Shown here piece by piece: positions 45,528 through 60,071 of a stretch of 64,000 nucleotides of DNA (positions within the stretch are counted from its first letter, which is position 1; the number at the start of each line of letters is the position of its first letter). The DNA is taken from NCBI GenBank assembly GCA_031291075.1, contig JARLJS010000178.1:1-64000 (forward strand), read 5' to 3'. The stretch comes from Nevskia sp. (lineage in GTDB: Bacteria > Pseudomonadota > Gammaproteobacteria > Nevskiales > Nevskiaceae). The notes under the pieces were generated by a model that was not told where the DNA came from, searched no databases, and saw only the letters and a list, made by a program, of their open reading frames with translations. The position numbers and the translations under genes are program-made.

Positions 45528-46083
45528 TCAGCCGCCCCCGGCAACTGCGGGCGGTACCGCCACGGCCACCAGTCGCCGGCTCAACAACAACACACCGCCG
45601 TAGTAGCTCGCATAGTAGCCCAGCACGACGCCGAGCAATGCCAGCGTGGGCAGGGTTTGCGCCGACCCCAGCGAGGCCAGCACGGCGCGCGGGTCCTGCG
45701 ACGCGCCAGCCTGGTTCAGCTTGGGGTAGATCACGGCGAAGCGATAGGCGATGCGTGCGACGAACAATGCCGACACGGCCAAGCCGATATACAGGTTGGG
45801 GATGTAGTAGCGCTGCGCTTCACGCGTCTCGAAGCGGGTATGACGCAGGCTCAGCAGCGCCAAGCCAGTGCCCGCGGCGGCCCCGGCGCCGATTCCCAGC
45901 GGAGCCGTAGGGCACCATCGACAGCGCGCACAGCGCCACCACCGCCGCCGCCATCAGCGCCACGCGCAGGCTCATGCGGCGCGGCTGCACACGCTGCGGA
46001 CCGATGTGGCTGCGGTAGCGGCGGTACAGCCGATACAGGAGCAACGCGGCAAAGAGGAACACCAACAGTCCATGCGGCGCCAT
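45528..46083 (-). pseudogene. Frameshifted small membrane protein (DUF1453/CcdC-like)
   Basis: Two overlapping frames look like halves of one protein. The first (46083 to about 45900) reads MAPHGLLVFLFAALLLYRLYRRYRSHIG, QPRRMSLRVALMAAAVVALCAL and SMVPYG, then degenerates into Arg/Gly-rich sequence. The second, one base out of phase, continues from about 45905 with APLGIGAGAAAGTGLALLSLRHTRFE, REAQRYYIPNLYIGLAVSALFVARIAYRF and onward to 45528. Joined, they give a protein of about 185 residues with four or five membrane segments, in the style of DUF1453/CcdC-like proteins (family name tentative). A one-base indel near 45893-45912 explains the break. It is either a recent mutation or a sequencing error. 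Confidence 0.65.
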
Positions 46084-46284
46084 TGCGCGGTCTCCTTGAA
46101 CGGCGGCCTGTCAGGGCCATTACCATAGCCGAGCGCGGCGCGGCTTGGCGAGCGTGCCGCCGGTCTCCGGCCGCGGCGTGCGGCACTTTACGGCAGGCGC
46201 GTGCCGATCGCCTTGAGCACCGCGTGCGTGCGGTCGCGGGGCGAGCTGAGCGTCGGCCGCGGCGGGCCGCCCCGGCCCCGCCGC

Positions 46285-47883
<1,599 letters not shown>

Positions 47884-47891
47884 TGCGGCGG

Positions 47892-52367
<4,476 letters not shown>

Positions 52368-52507
52368 ACAAGCGCCTCAAAGGCCCTTAGCGGCGGAGCG
52401 CCACCCTGCCGTGGCAACGGCCTTGTTTTGCACTAACGCGTCAAACGCCGGGGCTGGAAGCAGGGTGGATGAAAGCGCTGCCGCTTTTTGCTGCAGCGCA
52501 ACCTCGC

Positions 52508-52535
52508 ATTATAGATGCGAATGTCGTGCCGTCAA
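52508..52535 (-). promoter_or_regulatory. Predicted sigma70 promoter of gltB
   Basis: Minus-strand TTGACG (52530-52535) and TATAAT (52508-52513) are separated by 16 bases, a near-consensus promoter. It leaves a leader of roughly 130 bases before the gltB ATG at 52367. Within the leader CCACCCTG and CAGGGTGG (about 52467 and 52402) can pair, so the leader may be structured. Confidence 0.7.
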
Positions 52536-52563
52536 TGCGACAATCAACCTCGGCCCGCCGGCT

Positions 52564-53529
52564 TCAGCCGTTGACGAACACGATCTTGTCGCCCACGCCG
52601 GCCGCGACCTCGCGGTAAGCCATCAGGGCTTCGCTCAAAGGCCGCTCACGCGGCGCCGGGGGCGGCGGCAGCAGGCCGGTGGCGAAGGCGATGCTGAAGC
52701 GGTCGAGCATCGGCGCGCAGGCACGGCTGTCGTACAACAGGGAGTTGACCCCGACGATGCTGCCGCCGCGCCGGTACAGCTCCAGCAGCGGCAATTCGGC
52801 CAGGCCGTCGTTGGGCGCCGAGATCACGGCGATGCGGCCGAATTCGGCCAGCGCCGCCACCGACGGCCCGAGCCAGTGACCGGTGGTGTCGAAGATGAGG
52901 TCGGCGCCGGCCGGGTAGTGGCGCCGCACGGCGGCCGACAGGTCGTCGCGCTCGCCCAGCAGGATGGATTCGAAGCCTTCGGCGGCCAGCTGCTCCACCT
53001 GCGCGGGACGGCGCACCGCGCCGATCACCTGGGCGCCGCACCAGCGGCCGAGCGCCAGGGCCGCGCGTCCGACGCTGCCGGAGGCGCCGATCACCACCAG
53101 CCCGTCGCCCGGCACCAGCCCGCCGCGTTCCAGCGCGTCCCAGGCCGTGGTGTAGGGAACGCCGCAGCTGGCGGCCTGGGCGAAGGTCAGCAGCGAGGGC
53201 TTGGGGGCGATGCCGTCGAGCGGCACGGCGATGCGCTCGGCGTGGCTGCCGTCGCGCACGAAGCCGAACTCCTTGCCGGTGCCCCATACCTCTTCGCCGA
53301 TCAGCTCGGCCGGCCCGTCCACCACCACGCCAGCGAAGTCGCGGCCCGGCGTACGCGGCAGGGTCGTGTAGGGAAAGCGGCCGAGCACATTCTTGACGTC
53401 GCTGGGGTTGAGGCCGGCGGCGCAAACCTCGACCACCACTTCGTCCGGCTGCGGGCGCGGCGACGGCACCTGTTCCAGGCTGAGGGCGTCGAGGTTGCCG
53501 GTGCGGTCGAAACGGAGTGCTTTCATCAT
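52564..53529 (-). CDS. Zinc-independent quinone oxidoreductase-like MDR protein
   Basis: A 321-residue medium-chain dehydrogenase/reductase. GroES-like N-terminal segment VEVCAAGLNPSDVKNVLGRFPYTTLPRTPGRDFAGVV lacks the zinc-binding cysteine pattern. The Rossmann motif is VVIGASGSVGRAALALGRWCGAQVIGAVRR. NADPH-dependent reduction of a quinone or enone is likely, with substrate unknown. It is on the same strand as gltB, which lies downstream, but is separated by the gltB promoter region, so it is a separate unit. Confidence 0.88.
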   Translation of the reverse strand: MMKALRFDRTGNLDALSLEQVPSPRPQPDEVVVEVCAAGLNPSDVKNVLGRFPYTTLPRTPGRDFAGVVVDGPAELIGEEVWGTGKEFGFVRDGSHAERIAVPLDGIAPKPSLLTFAQAASCGVPYTTAWDALERGGLVPGDGLVVIGASGSVGRAALALGRWCGAQVIGAVRRPAQVEQLAAEGFESILLGERDDLSAAVRRHYPAGADLIFDTTGHWLGPSVAALAEFGRIAVISAPNDGLAELPLLELYRRGGSIVGVNSLLYDSRACAPMLDRFSIAFATGLLPPPPAPRERPLSEALMAYREVAAGVGDKIVFVNG

Positions 53530-53553
53530 GGTGGGGGAATTCTAAGGCATGCG

Positions 53554-53745
53554 TGAGGTCGGGCGCGCCACGCGCGCGCCCTGTGAGGGGTGAGGGGTGA
53601 GGTCGCCCGCTTCGCGGGCTGTGAGGAGACAAGCAAAAGCGCCATGCAAGCACTTGGCGCACTCCCGCTTGTCTTCTCACCGCGCCCGCAGGGCGCGACC
53701 TCACTCCTCACAGGCGGCGCCAGCCGCCGACCTCACGCCCTCACC
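53554..53745. repeat. Modular GTGAGG/GACAAGC palindromic repeat, locus 3
   Basis: Between dgt and the quinone oxidoreductase gene. Four modules are seen, each a variable GC hairpin flanked by GTGAGGTCG and CTGTGAGG: a GGGCGCG/CGCGCCC-type one near 53560, CCCGC/GCGGG (53606-53618), CGCGCCC/GGGCGCG (53681-53697) and GGCGG/CCGCC (53713-53728). A central pair GTGAGGAGACAAGC (53621-53634) and its 13-of-14 complement (53667-53680) encloses a further loop. The right end overlaps the stop codon of dgt at 53741-53743. Confidence 0.85.
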
Positions 53746-54892
53746 GCAGCCTGCGCGGGTCGAACAGCCGCTCGTGCTCGTCGAGGGCATAGCGGTCGGT
53801 CATGCCGGCGATGTAGTCGGCGATCACGCGCGCGCGCCCGGCCTGGCCTGCCTCGCGCTCGGCCGCCTCGGCCTCGGCGAAGAACTCGGGCAGCAGCAGG
53901 CGCGGATCGGCGAACAGCGCCTCGAACAGGTCGCGCACCACGCGCTGCGCCTTGACCATCACGCGGTGGACCTGGTAGTGGCGGTAGAGGTGCTGGCGCA
54001 GGAAGCGTTTGAGCTCCTGGTTTTCCTCCCGCACCTGGTCGCCGAAGCCGACCAGCGCGGCGGGCTGGGCACGGATGTCGTCCGGATGTTTCGGCTTGAG
54101 GCGGCGCAGCCGCTCGCGCGTGTGTTCGGTGAGGTCGCTGACCAGGGTGTTGGTCATGCGGCGGATGGTCTCGTGCCGCACCTGCTTGGGGCTGAGCCCG
54201 GAATAGGCTTTGACCACCACGTCGTGATGGCGCGCGAACAGGGGCACTTCGCGCAGCTGCTCGATGGTCAGCAGCCGCGCCCGCAGGCCGTCGTCGACGT
54301 CGTGGTTGTTGTAGGCGATTTCGTCGGCGAGGTTGGCGAGCTGGGCTTCCAGGCCGGGCTGCCGCTTCTTCAGGAAGCGCTCACCGACATCGCCGAGGCT
54401 GCGCGCCCGCTTGACCGAGCAATGCTTGAGGATGCCTTCGCGCGTCTCGAAGCACAGGTTGAGACCACGGAACTCGGCGTACTTGTCCTCCAGCTCGTCC
54501 ACCACGCGCAGCGATTGGGCGTTGTGTTCGAAGCCGCCGTGCGGCTTCATGCAGGCGTTGAGGGCATCCTGCCCGGCGTGGCCGAACGGAGTGTGGCCGA
54601 GGTCGTGCGCCAGCGCGATGGCCTCCGCCAGATCCTCGTTCAGGGCCAGCGAGCGGGCGATGGTGCGCGCGATCTGCGCCACTTCCAGCGAATGCGTCAG
54701 GCGGGTGCGGAACAGATCGCCCTCGTGGTTGACGAACACCTGGGTCTTGTATTCCAGGCGGCGGAAGGCGGCGCTGTGGACGATGCGGTCGCGGTCGCGC
54801 TGGTACTCGCTGCGGTAAGCCGGGGCCGGCTCCGGGTGGCGCCGGCCACGCGAATTATCCTGCTGCGCCGCGTAAGGAGCGAGCGCGCTCAC
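53741..54892 (-). CDS. dgt: dGTPase-like HD-domain triphosphohydrolase
   Basis: A 383-residue protein hydrolysing dNTPs to deoxynucleoside and triphosphate. The HD metal site is [20 protein letters not shown] and [49 protein letters not shown] is the conserved N-terminal segment, and [19 protein letters not shown] carries the last metal Asp. Length fits the short dGTPase-like type 2 group (about 380), not the 505-residue E. coli enzyme. Its stop lies within the modular repeat. It follows aroB after 97 bases. Confidence 0.93.
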   Translation of the reverse strand: MSALAPYAAQQDNSRGRRHPEPAPAYRSEYQRDRDRIVHSAAFRRLEYKTQVFVNHEGDLFRTRLTHSLEVAQIARTIARSLALNEDLAEAIALAHDLGHTPFGHAGQDALNACMKPHGGFEHNAQSLRVVDELEDKYAEFRGLNLCFETREGILKHCSVKRARSLGDVGERFLKKRQPGLEAQLANLADEIAYNNHDVDDGLRARLLTIEQLREVPLFARHHDVVVKAYSGLSPKQVRHETIRRMTNTLVSDLTEHTRERLRRLKPKHPDDIRAQPAALVGFGDQVREENQELKRFLRQHLYRHYQVHRVMVKAQRVVRDLFEALFADPRLLLPEFFAEAEAAEREAGQAGRARVIADYIAGMTDRYALDEHERLFDPRRLR

Positions 54893-54989
54893 GGGCGTAC
54901 CTTCACGACAGATTCAGCAGTGGCCCGCCGTGAGCTGACGCGCGCCTCCCGCACCCACAGCCCTTCGGGCTGGCACCGTGTCGGCGCGC

Positions 54990-56075
54990 TCATGCGGCGC
55001 AGTAGTGCGCCAGCGTCTGTTCGAGGGCGTCCGGGTCGAAGTCCGCGGTGACCACGGCCTCGCCGATGGCGCGAAGCAGCACCAGCCGGACGCGGCCGCC
55101 GGCGACCTTCTTGTCCTGCGCCATCAGCCCCCGGAAGTGATCCGGGGTAATGCCCTGCGGCGGCCGCACCGGCAGGCCGGCGCGCTGCACCAGCGCCACT
55201 ACCCGTGCGGCGTCCTCCTCGGCGATCCAGCGCAGGCGCGCCGACAAGTCGGCGGCCATGCACAAGCCCAGGCCCACGGCTTCGCCGTGCAGCCAGGTCT
55301 CGTAGCGGGTATAGGTCTCCACCGCGTGGCCGAAGGTATGGCCGAGGTTGAGCAGCGCCCGCGGCCCGGCGCCGCCGTGCAGCGATTCGCGTTCGTCGGC
55401 GGCGACGATGCGTGCCTTCAGCGCGCAGCAACGCTCGATGGTTTCCGCCAGGGTCTCGGCGTCGAGGGCCAGCAGCCGGTCGAGGTCGCGCTCCAGGCGG
55501 GCGAACAGAGGAGCGTCGCCCAGCAGGCCGCACTTGATGACCTCCGCCAGGCCTGCGGCCAGCTCGCGCGCGGGCAGGCTGCGCAGGGTATCCGTGTCGG
55601 CAATCACCGCCTGGGGCTGGTGGAACGCGCCGATCATGTTCTTGCCGCGCGCGTGATTGACCCCGGTCTTGCCGCCGACGCTGGAATCGACCTGCGCCAG
55701 CAGGGTGGTGGGGATCTGCACGAAGTCGATGCCGCGCTGGTACACCGCCGCGCAAAAGCCGGCGAGGTCGCCAATCACGCCGCCGCCCAGCGCCACCAGC
55801 ACGCCGTCGCGCGGCAGCCGCGCGGCCAGCAGCCAATCCAGCACGCGCTCGGCATTGGCCCAGGTCTTCTGGGTCTCGCCGGCCGGCAGCACCAGGACCT
55901 CGTTCGGCGTCAGCCCCAGCGCCTCGAGCACCCGCTCGAGGTAGAGGGCGGCGACATTCTGGTCGGTGACGACGCGCACCAGGCGGCTACGCAACAGCTT
56001 GTAACTGGCGCCATCCGCCAGCAGGCCGGGGCCGATGCGGATGGGGTAGGCGCGCTCCTGCAGCTCGACCAGCAA
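54990..56075 (-). CDS. aroB: 3-dehydroquinate synthase
   Basis: A 361-residue NAD- and metal-dependent enzyme converting DAHP to 3-dehydroquinate, step two of the shikimate pathway. Key segments are VLVALGGGVIGDLAGFCAAVYQRG (NAD), FVQIPTTLLAQVDSSVGGKTGVNHARGKNMIGAFHQP and RALLNLGHTFGHAVE (metal ligands). The start is TTG at 56075, giving MLVELQERAYPIRIG, which matches the family N-terminus and length; the frame stays open into aroK but that part is its shadow. It starts 16 bases after the aroK stop. Confidence 0.95.
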   Translation of the reverse strand: MLVELQERAYPIRIGPGLLADGASYKLLRSRLVRVVTDQNVAALYLERVLEALGLTPNEVLVLPAGETQKTWANAERVLDWLLAARLPRDGVLVALGGGVIGDLAGFCAAVYQRGIDFVQIPTTLLAQVDSSVGGKTGVNHARGKNMIGAFHQPQAVIADTDTLRSLPARELAAGLAEVIKCGLLGDAPLFARLERDLDRLLALDAETLAETIERCCALKARIVAADERESLHGGAGPRALLNLGHTFGHAVETYTRYETWLHGEAVGLGLCMAADLSARLRWIAEEDAARVVALVQRAGLPVRPPQGITPDHFRGLMAQDKKVAGGRVRLVLLRAIGEAVVTADFDPDALEQTLAHYCAA

Positions 56076-56091
56076 TTCGCGCGGCGCAGCC

Positions 56092-56622
56092 TCAGAGCGC
56101 GGCTGCCGGGCGGCCGATGCGTTCTTCGATTTCGCGCGCGAGCGTGCGGGCGTTGCGTCCGTCGGTGTGGAGGACGAGGTCGGCGATTTCACGATAAAGC
56201 GGGTCGCGGATCAAAAAGAGCCGCTCCAGGGTGTCACGCCGGTTGCCGGCCTGCAATAGCGGGCGGTTGTCGGAGCGCTCCGTGCGGGCCAGCTGCTGGT
56301 CGACCGAGGCGTGGAGGTACACCACGAAGCCGCGCGCCGCCAGCCAGTGACGGTTGTCGGGATCGAGCACGGCACCGCCGCCCGTGGCCAGCACCAGGTT
56401 GTGGCGCTGGGTCAGCTCGCAGATCGCCTGGCGTTCGCGCTTGCGGAAGCCGGCCTCGCCCTCCTTCTCGAAGATGTAGGCGATGTTGACGCCGGTGCGG
56501 GCCTCCACTTCCTGGTCGCTGTCGACGAAGCTCATCCCACGCGCCTCCGCCAGGCGGCGGCCGACCGTGGTCTTGCCGGCGCCCATCGGGCCGACCAGGA
56601 AAATGTTGGCGGTCTTGCTCAC
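56092..56622 (-). CDS. aroK: Shikimate kinase
   Basis: A 176-residue kinase phosphorylating shikimate at the 3-OH. Walker A is GPMGAGKTTVGR (residues 11-22). FVDSDQEVEARTG has the Mg-binding Asp, EAGFRKRERQAI carries shikimate-binding arginines, ATGGGAVLD is the Walker B/glycine segment, and RNARTLAREIEERIG is at the C-terminus. It lies between pilQ and aroB, the usual pilMNOPQ-aroKB order. Confidence 0.96.
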   Translation of the reverse strand: MSKTANIFLVGPMGAGKTTVGRRLAEARGMSFVDSDQEVEARTGVNIAYIFEKEGEAGFRKRERQAICELTQRHNLVLATGGGAVLDPDNRHWLAARGFVVYLHASVDQQLARTERSDNRPLLQAGNRRDTLERLFLIRDPLYREIADLVLHTDGRNARTLAREIEERIGRPAAAL

Positions 56623-56704
56623 GGCGCGGCCCGCCGCATGAGCCCGAGCCGACCGACCCGCCGCGCGGAGGAAACCTGTGCTGCACGCATGCTGGAAAAG
56701 AAAT

Positions 56705-56737
56705 GGGCTCCCGCCGGCAGTATACCAACGGGAGCCC
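56705..56737 (-). terminator. Intrinsic terminator after pilQ
   Basis: GGGCTCCC (56705-56712) and GGGAGCCC (56730-56737) form an eight-pair stem with a 17-base loop, 12 bases beyond the pilQ stop. On the minus strand it is followed by ATTTCTTTTCC, a U-rich tail. The loop contains TATACT on the minus strand, a possible -10 for aroK. Confidence 0.7.
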
Positions 56738-56748
56738 GTGCGACGCCT

Positions 56749-58905
56749 TTAGTCGACCTTCAGCCCCTCGGTCAGGATCTTCGGGGTGATGAACACCAGC
56801 AGCTCGGTCTTGTTGTTGATGATCTGGTTGTTGCGGAACAGATACCCCAGCACCGGGATGTCGGCCAGCACCGGAACCTTGAACACGGTGTGGCTGGTGG
56901 TCTGCTGGTAGATGCCGCCCAGCACCACGGTCTGGCCGTTGTCGACCAGCACCTGCGTGTCGACCTCGCGGGTGTCGATGGACGGTGTGCTGCCGCCGGT
57001 GCCGGTGGTCACATTCTGGCCGACGCTGTCGTCATGCACCTGCAGGTCCATGATGATGCGGCCGTCGGGCGTGATCTGCGGCGTGACGTTGAGCGACAGC
57101 ACCGCGTCCTTGAACGACACCGAGGTGGCGCCGCTGCTGGTGGACGACTGGTAGGGAATCTCCACGCCCTGCTTGATCAGCGCCGGCTTGGAGTTGGCGG
57201 TGATCACGCGCGGGCTCGAAACCACCTCGCCCTTGCCCTCGGACTGCAGCGCAGACAGCTCCAGGTCGACCAGCACGTTCTTGGCCAGCAGCGACAGGGC
57301 GATGGTCCCGGGCGTGCCTTGCGATGCCGGTGCCGGCAGGTTGACGTTGTAGCGATCGGGCAGAGCACCGGTGGATACCGGGAAGCTGTTGCCGTTGCTG
57401 ATGAAGTTCTGCACCGAGCTGTTGGTGGCGGTGTTGTCACCCGAGCTGGTGAACATGCCGTTGCTGCCGATGCCGCCGACATAGGTCACGCCGAACTGGG
57501 TGCCCAGGTCCTTCTCGAAATTGTCGTTGGCGACCACGATGCGCGACTCGATCAGCACCTGGCGCACCGGAACGTCGAGGCGCTGCACCAGCGTGCGGAT
57601 CTCGGCCAGCTTGTCGGAGGTATCGCGCACCAGCAGGCTGTTGGTGCGGTCGTCGATGGTCACCGCGCCGCGGTCCGACAGGAACGAGTTGACCTTGTTT
57701 CTGACCACGTTGCCGATGTCGCTGGCCTTGGCGTAGTTGATCTGGATGATCTCGGAATGCAGCGGCGACAGCTGCACCTTGGCCTTCTCCGCCTCCGCCT
57801 CCGCCTTTTCGCGCGAGGAGATCTCCTCCACCGGTGCTACCAGCATGACATTGCCCTGGCGCCGCAGGCCCAGGCCCTTGGTGCGCAGGATGATGTCGAG
57901 CGCCTGGTCCCAGGGCACGTTCTGCAGGCGCATGGCGATCTGGCCGTTGACCGTATCGCTCACCACCATGTTGGTGCCGGCGACGTCGGCGATGATCTGC
58001 AGCAGCGAGCGGATGTCGACGCTCTGGAACGACAGGCTGATGCGCTCGCCGGTGTACTGCGGCTGCTCGCGCTGCCGCTCCGCCAGCTTCTCCTGCGACA
58101 GCGGCTGCAGCTCCAGCACGAACTGGTCGCCGGCCTGGTAGGCCACCTGTTCGAAGTCGCCGCCGGCGCTGGGGGTGACCACGATACGGGTATCGGCGCC
58201 GTCGCGCTGCGCGTCGATGTACTTCACCGGCGTGGCGAAGTCGAGCACGTCCAGGCGCTTGGAGAGCCGGTCCGGCAGGCCGGTGTTCTTGAAGCGGGCG
58301 ATGATCTTGCCGCCTTCCTCGTGCACGTCGACCGCCGCGCGCGGATCGGACAGGGCAACCAGCACCCGGCCCTCACCCTTCTCGCCACGGCGGAAGTCGA
58401 TGTTGTTGATGGCGGCGGCCGCAGCAGGCGCAGCCGCGCCGGCGGAACCCGTCGTCGCGGCGGCGGCGTTGCCGGCCAGCTCGACGATGATCTTGTTGCC
58501 GTCCACGGCGACGTTGTACGCGGTGGGCTGTACCAGCTCGACCACCAGGCGGGTACGCCCCTGCGCCTCGACCGCGGCGATCGAGCGCACCTGGCCCACG
58601 CTGACCTTGCGGTAGCGCTCGGCCAGGGCCAGATGGGTGTCCGGCAGGTCGACCGACAACCGCGCCGGCTTGTCGATGGCGAATACCGCCGGCTGCGGCG
58701 CCGCTTCCGAAAGGGTCAGGGTCAGCTGCACGCGGTCGCCGTCGAGCGCGGCGAAGTCCACCGCCCGCAGCTCCCGGCCCTGCGCCTGGGCCAGGGACGG
58801 CAGCGCCGCCCAGGCCACCACCGCCAGCAGCGCCCCGCGCGCCGCCACGGCCACACGCCCCTTGCCCGGGGCCGCTCCGCGTTTTGCCAAAAATTGACTG
58901 AACAT
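56749..58905 (-). CDS. pilQ: Type IV pilus secretin PilQ
   Basis: A 718-residue outer membrane secretin through which the pilus exits. A signal region (ending ALPSLAQA, near residue 40) is followed by two AMIN peptidoglycan-binding domains (about 45-140 and 165-270), an STN/secretin N domain (ISLSFQSVDIRSLLQIIADVAGTNMVVSD), a secretin_N domain and the secretin core (EVVSSPRVITANSKPALIKQGVEIPYQ...TPQITPDGRIIMDLQVHDD...PVLADIPVLGYLFRN). It is the last gene of pilMNOPQ, 12 bases after pilP, and is followed by a terminator. Confidence 0.97.
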   Translation of the reverse strand: MFSQFLAKRGAAPGKGRVAVAARGALLAVVAWAALPSLAQAQGRELRAVDFAALDGDRVQLTLTLSEAAPQPAVFAIDKPARLSVDLPDTHLALAERYRKVSVGQVRSIAAVEAQGRTRLVVELVQPTAYNVAVDGNKIIVELAGNAAAATTGSAGAAAPAAAAAINNIDFRRGEKGEGRVLVALSDPRAAVDVHEEGGKIIARFKNTGLPDRLSKRLDVLDFATPVKYIDAQRDGADTRIVVTPSAGGDFEQVAYQAGDQFVLELQPLSQEKLAERQREQPQYTGERISLSFQSVDIRSLLQIIADVAGTNMVVSDTVNGQIAMRLQNVPWDQALDIILRTKGLGLRRQGNVMLVAPVEEISSREKAEAEAEKAKVQLSPLHSEIIQINYAKASDIGNVVRNKVNSFLSDRGAVTIDDRTNSLLVRDTSDKLAEIRTLVQRLDVPVRQVLIESRIVVANDNFEKDLGTQFGVTYVGGIGSNGMFTSSGDNTATNSSVQNFISNGNSFPVSTGALPDRYNVNLPAPASQGTPGTIALSLLAKNVLVDLELSALQSEGKGEVVSSPRVITANSKPALIKQGVEIPYQSSTSSGATSVSFKDAVLSLNVTPQITPDGRIIMDLQVHDDSVGQNVTTGTGGSTPSIDTREVDTQVLVDNGQTVVLGGIYQQTTSHTVFKVPVLADIPVLGYLFRNNQIINNKTELLVFITPKILTEGLKVD

Positions 58906-58917
58906 AGTCCTGCTCCC

Positions 58918-59433
58918 CTATTTCTGTTCCGCGGCGAGAGTGGCCGGCTGCTCTTTGAACCCGCCGAAGCCGTCCGGGACGATTTCGTCCAGAGCCACTT
59001 CGCTGTCGGTAATCTTGACGATCTTGCCGAAATTCTGGCCGATGTAGTTGCCGACGGTGACCCGGTGGATCACGCCGTCGGGCGCCTTGATCATGGCGTA
59101 GAGAATCCTGTTGTAGTCGATCACGCCGACCATCTTCAGCGCATCCAGCGGGAACTCCTCCAGCGGCTCCTTGTTGCGGTTGGTGTCCGGGCGCACGCCG
59201 TCGTTGTTGCGCGCGCTCTGCGGCATGGTCGGAGCGAATGGATCCCGGCGCTCGCCGGCGACGTAGGTGAACGGCTCGTACTGCTTGATCTGCGGGATCG
59301 GCTCGATCTTGGTGCTCTTCTTGGCCTTCACGGTGGCGACGTACTGCTGCAGCTCGTCCATGTCGTCGGAGCAGGCGCCGAGCAGCGCCGCGCCGAGCAG
59401 CAGCAGGGTGCGGCTGATCATGCGTCGGTTCAT
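58918..59433 (-). CDS. pilP: Type IV pilus lipoprotein PilP
   Basis: A 171-residue inner-membrane lipoprotein bridging PilNO to PilQ. The lipobox LLGAC puts the lipidated Cys near residue 21. The mature part has the family features VKAKKSTKIEPIPQIKQYEPFTYVAGERRDPF and the beta-domain FPLDALKMVGVI...VGNYIGQNFGKIVKI. The ATG overlaps the pilO stop by ATGA. Confidence 0.96.
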   Translation of the reverse strand: MNRRMISRTLLLLGAALLGACSDDMDELQQYVATVKAKKSTKIEPIPQIKQYEPFTYVAGERRDPFAPTMPQSARNNDGVRPDTNRNKEPLEEFPLDALKMVGVIDYNRILYAMIKAPDGVIHRVTVGNYIGQNFGKIVKITDSEVALDEIVPDGFGGFKEQPATLAAEQK

Positions 59434-60071
59434 TTCTTGCCACCCCCGTTGGCCGCCGGGCGCGGCGGCGGCGTGCTGCCGTCGTCCTGGTAGCGGTAGG
59501 TCTTGACCAGCGCGCTCATGTGCAGCATGCCCTTGCGGTTCTCCAGCGGCCTGATCTCCACTTCGTCCACCACCACGATGCGCGGCAGCGCGGCGACGCC
59601 GCTGACGAACTGCCCCATCTGGTGGTAGGAACCGTCGACGACCATGCGATTGGGCATCTCGATGTAGAAATCCTTGGGCTGGTCGGACTGCGGCTGGAAC
59701 AACTCCTCCTCCAGGCTGGCGGCGATGCGCGTCTGCGAGATGTCGTCGAGCAGCTTGGCGACCTCGGCCTTGCTCGGCAGCTGGCGCAGCATGTCGCCGA
59801 ACGAATGCTGCATCTCCTCCAGCTGCGCCTTGTACGCGTCCAGCGCCGCCACCTTCTGCTGCTTCTCCTCGAATTCCTTGCGCAGCGCCAGCTCCTTCTG
59901 CTTTTCCTGCCCCAGCTGCTCGTATTCGGGTTGCACCAGGAAATAGCCGCCGGCGCCCAGGATCACCAACGCCAGCAGCACGCAGAACATGATGTGCACC
60001 CAGCGCGGCCAGGCGCCGGGGTTCTGCATGTCAAGGGTCTGCAGTTGTTCGATGATGTCGCGCGCGTTCAT
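59430..60071 (-). CDS. pilO: Type IV pilus alignment protein PilO
   Basis: A 213-residue bitopic inner membrane protein. One membrane segment (IMFCVLLALVILGAGGYFLV, about 28-47) is followed by a coiled coil (EYEQLGQEKQKELALRKEFEEKQQK) and a ferredoxin-like periplasmic domain. It dimerises with PilN in the alignment complex. Start overlaps the pilN stop by ATGA; stop overlaps the pilP start. Confidence 0.95.
   Translation of the reverse strand: MNARDIIEQLQTLDMQNPGAWPRWVHIMFCVLLALVILGAGGYFLVQPEYEQLGQEKQKELALRKEFEEKQQKVAALDAYKAQLEEMQHSFGDMLRQLPSKAEVAKLLDDISQTRIAASLEEELFQPQSDQPKDFYIEMPNRMVVDGSYHQMGQFVSGVAALPRIVVVDEVEIRPLENRKGMLHMSALVKTYRYQDDGSTPPPRPAANGGGKK

Noticed and set aside
46196-46284. 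A short minus-strand tail reading RDRTHAVLKAIGTRLP before a stop, reminiscent of a LuxR-type helix-turn-helix C-terminus
   Set aside because: No start codon or preceding domain is available between gltD and this stop. The resemblance covers only about 15 residues, so it is not called.
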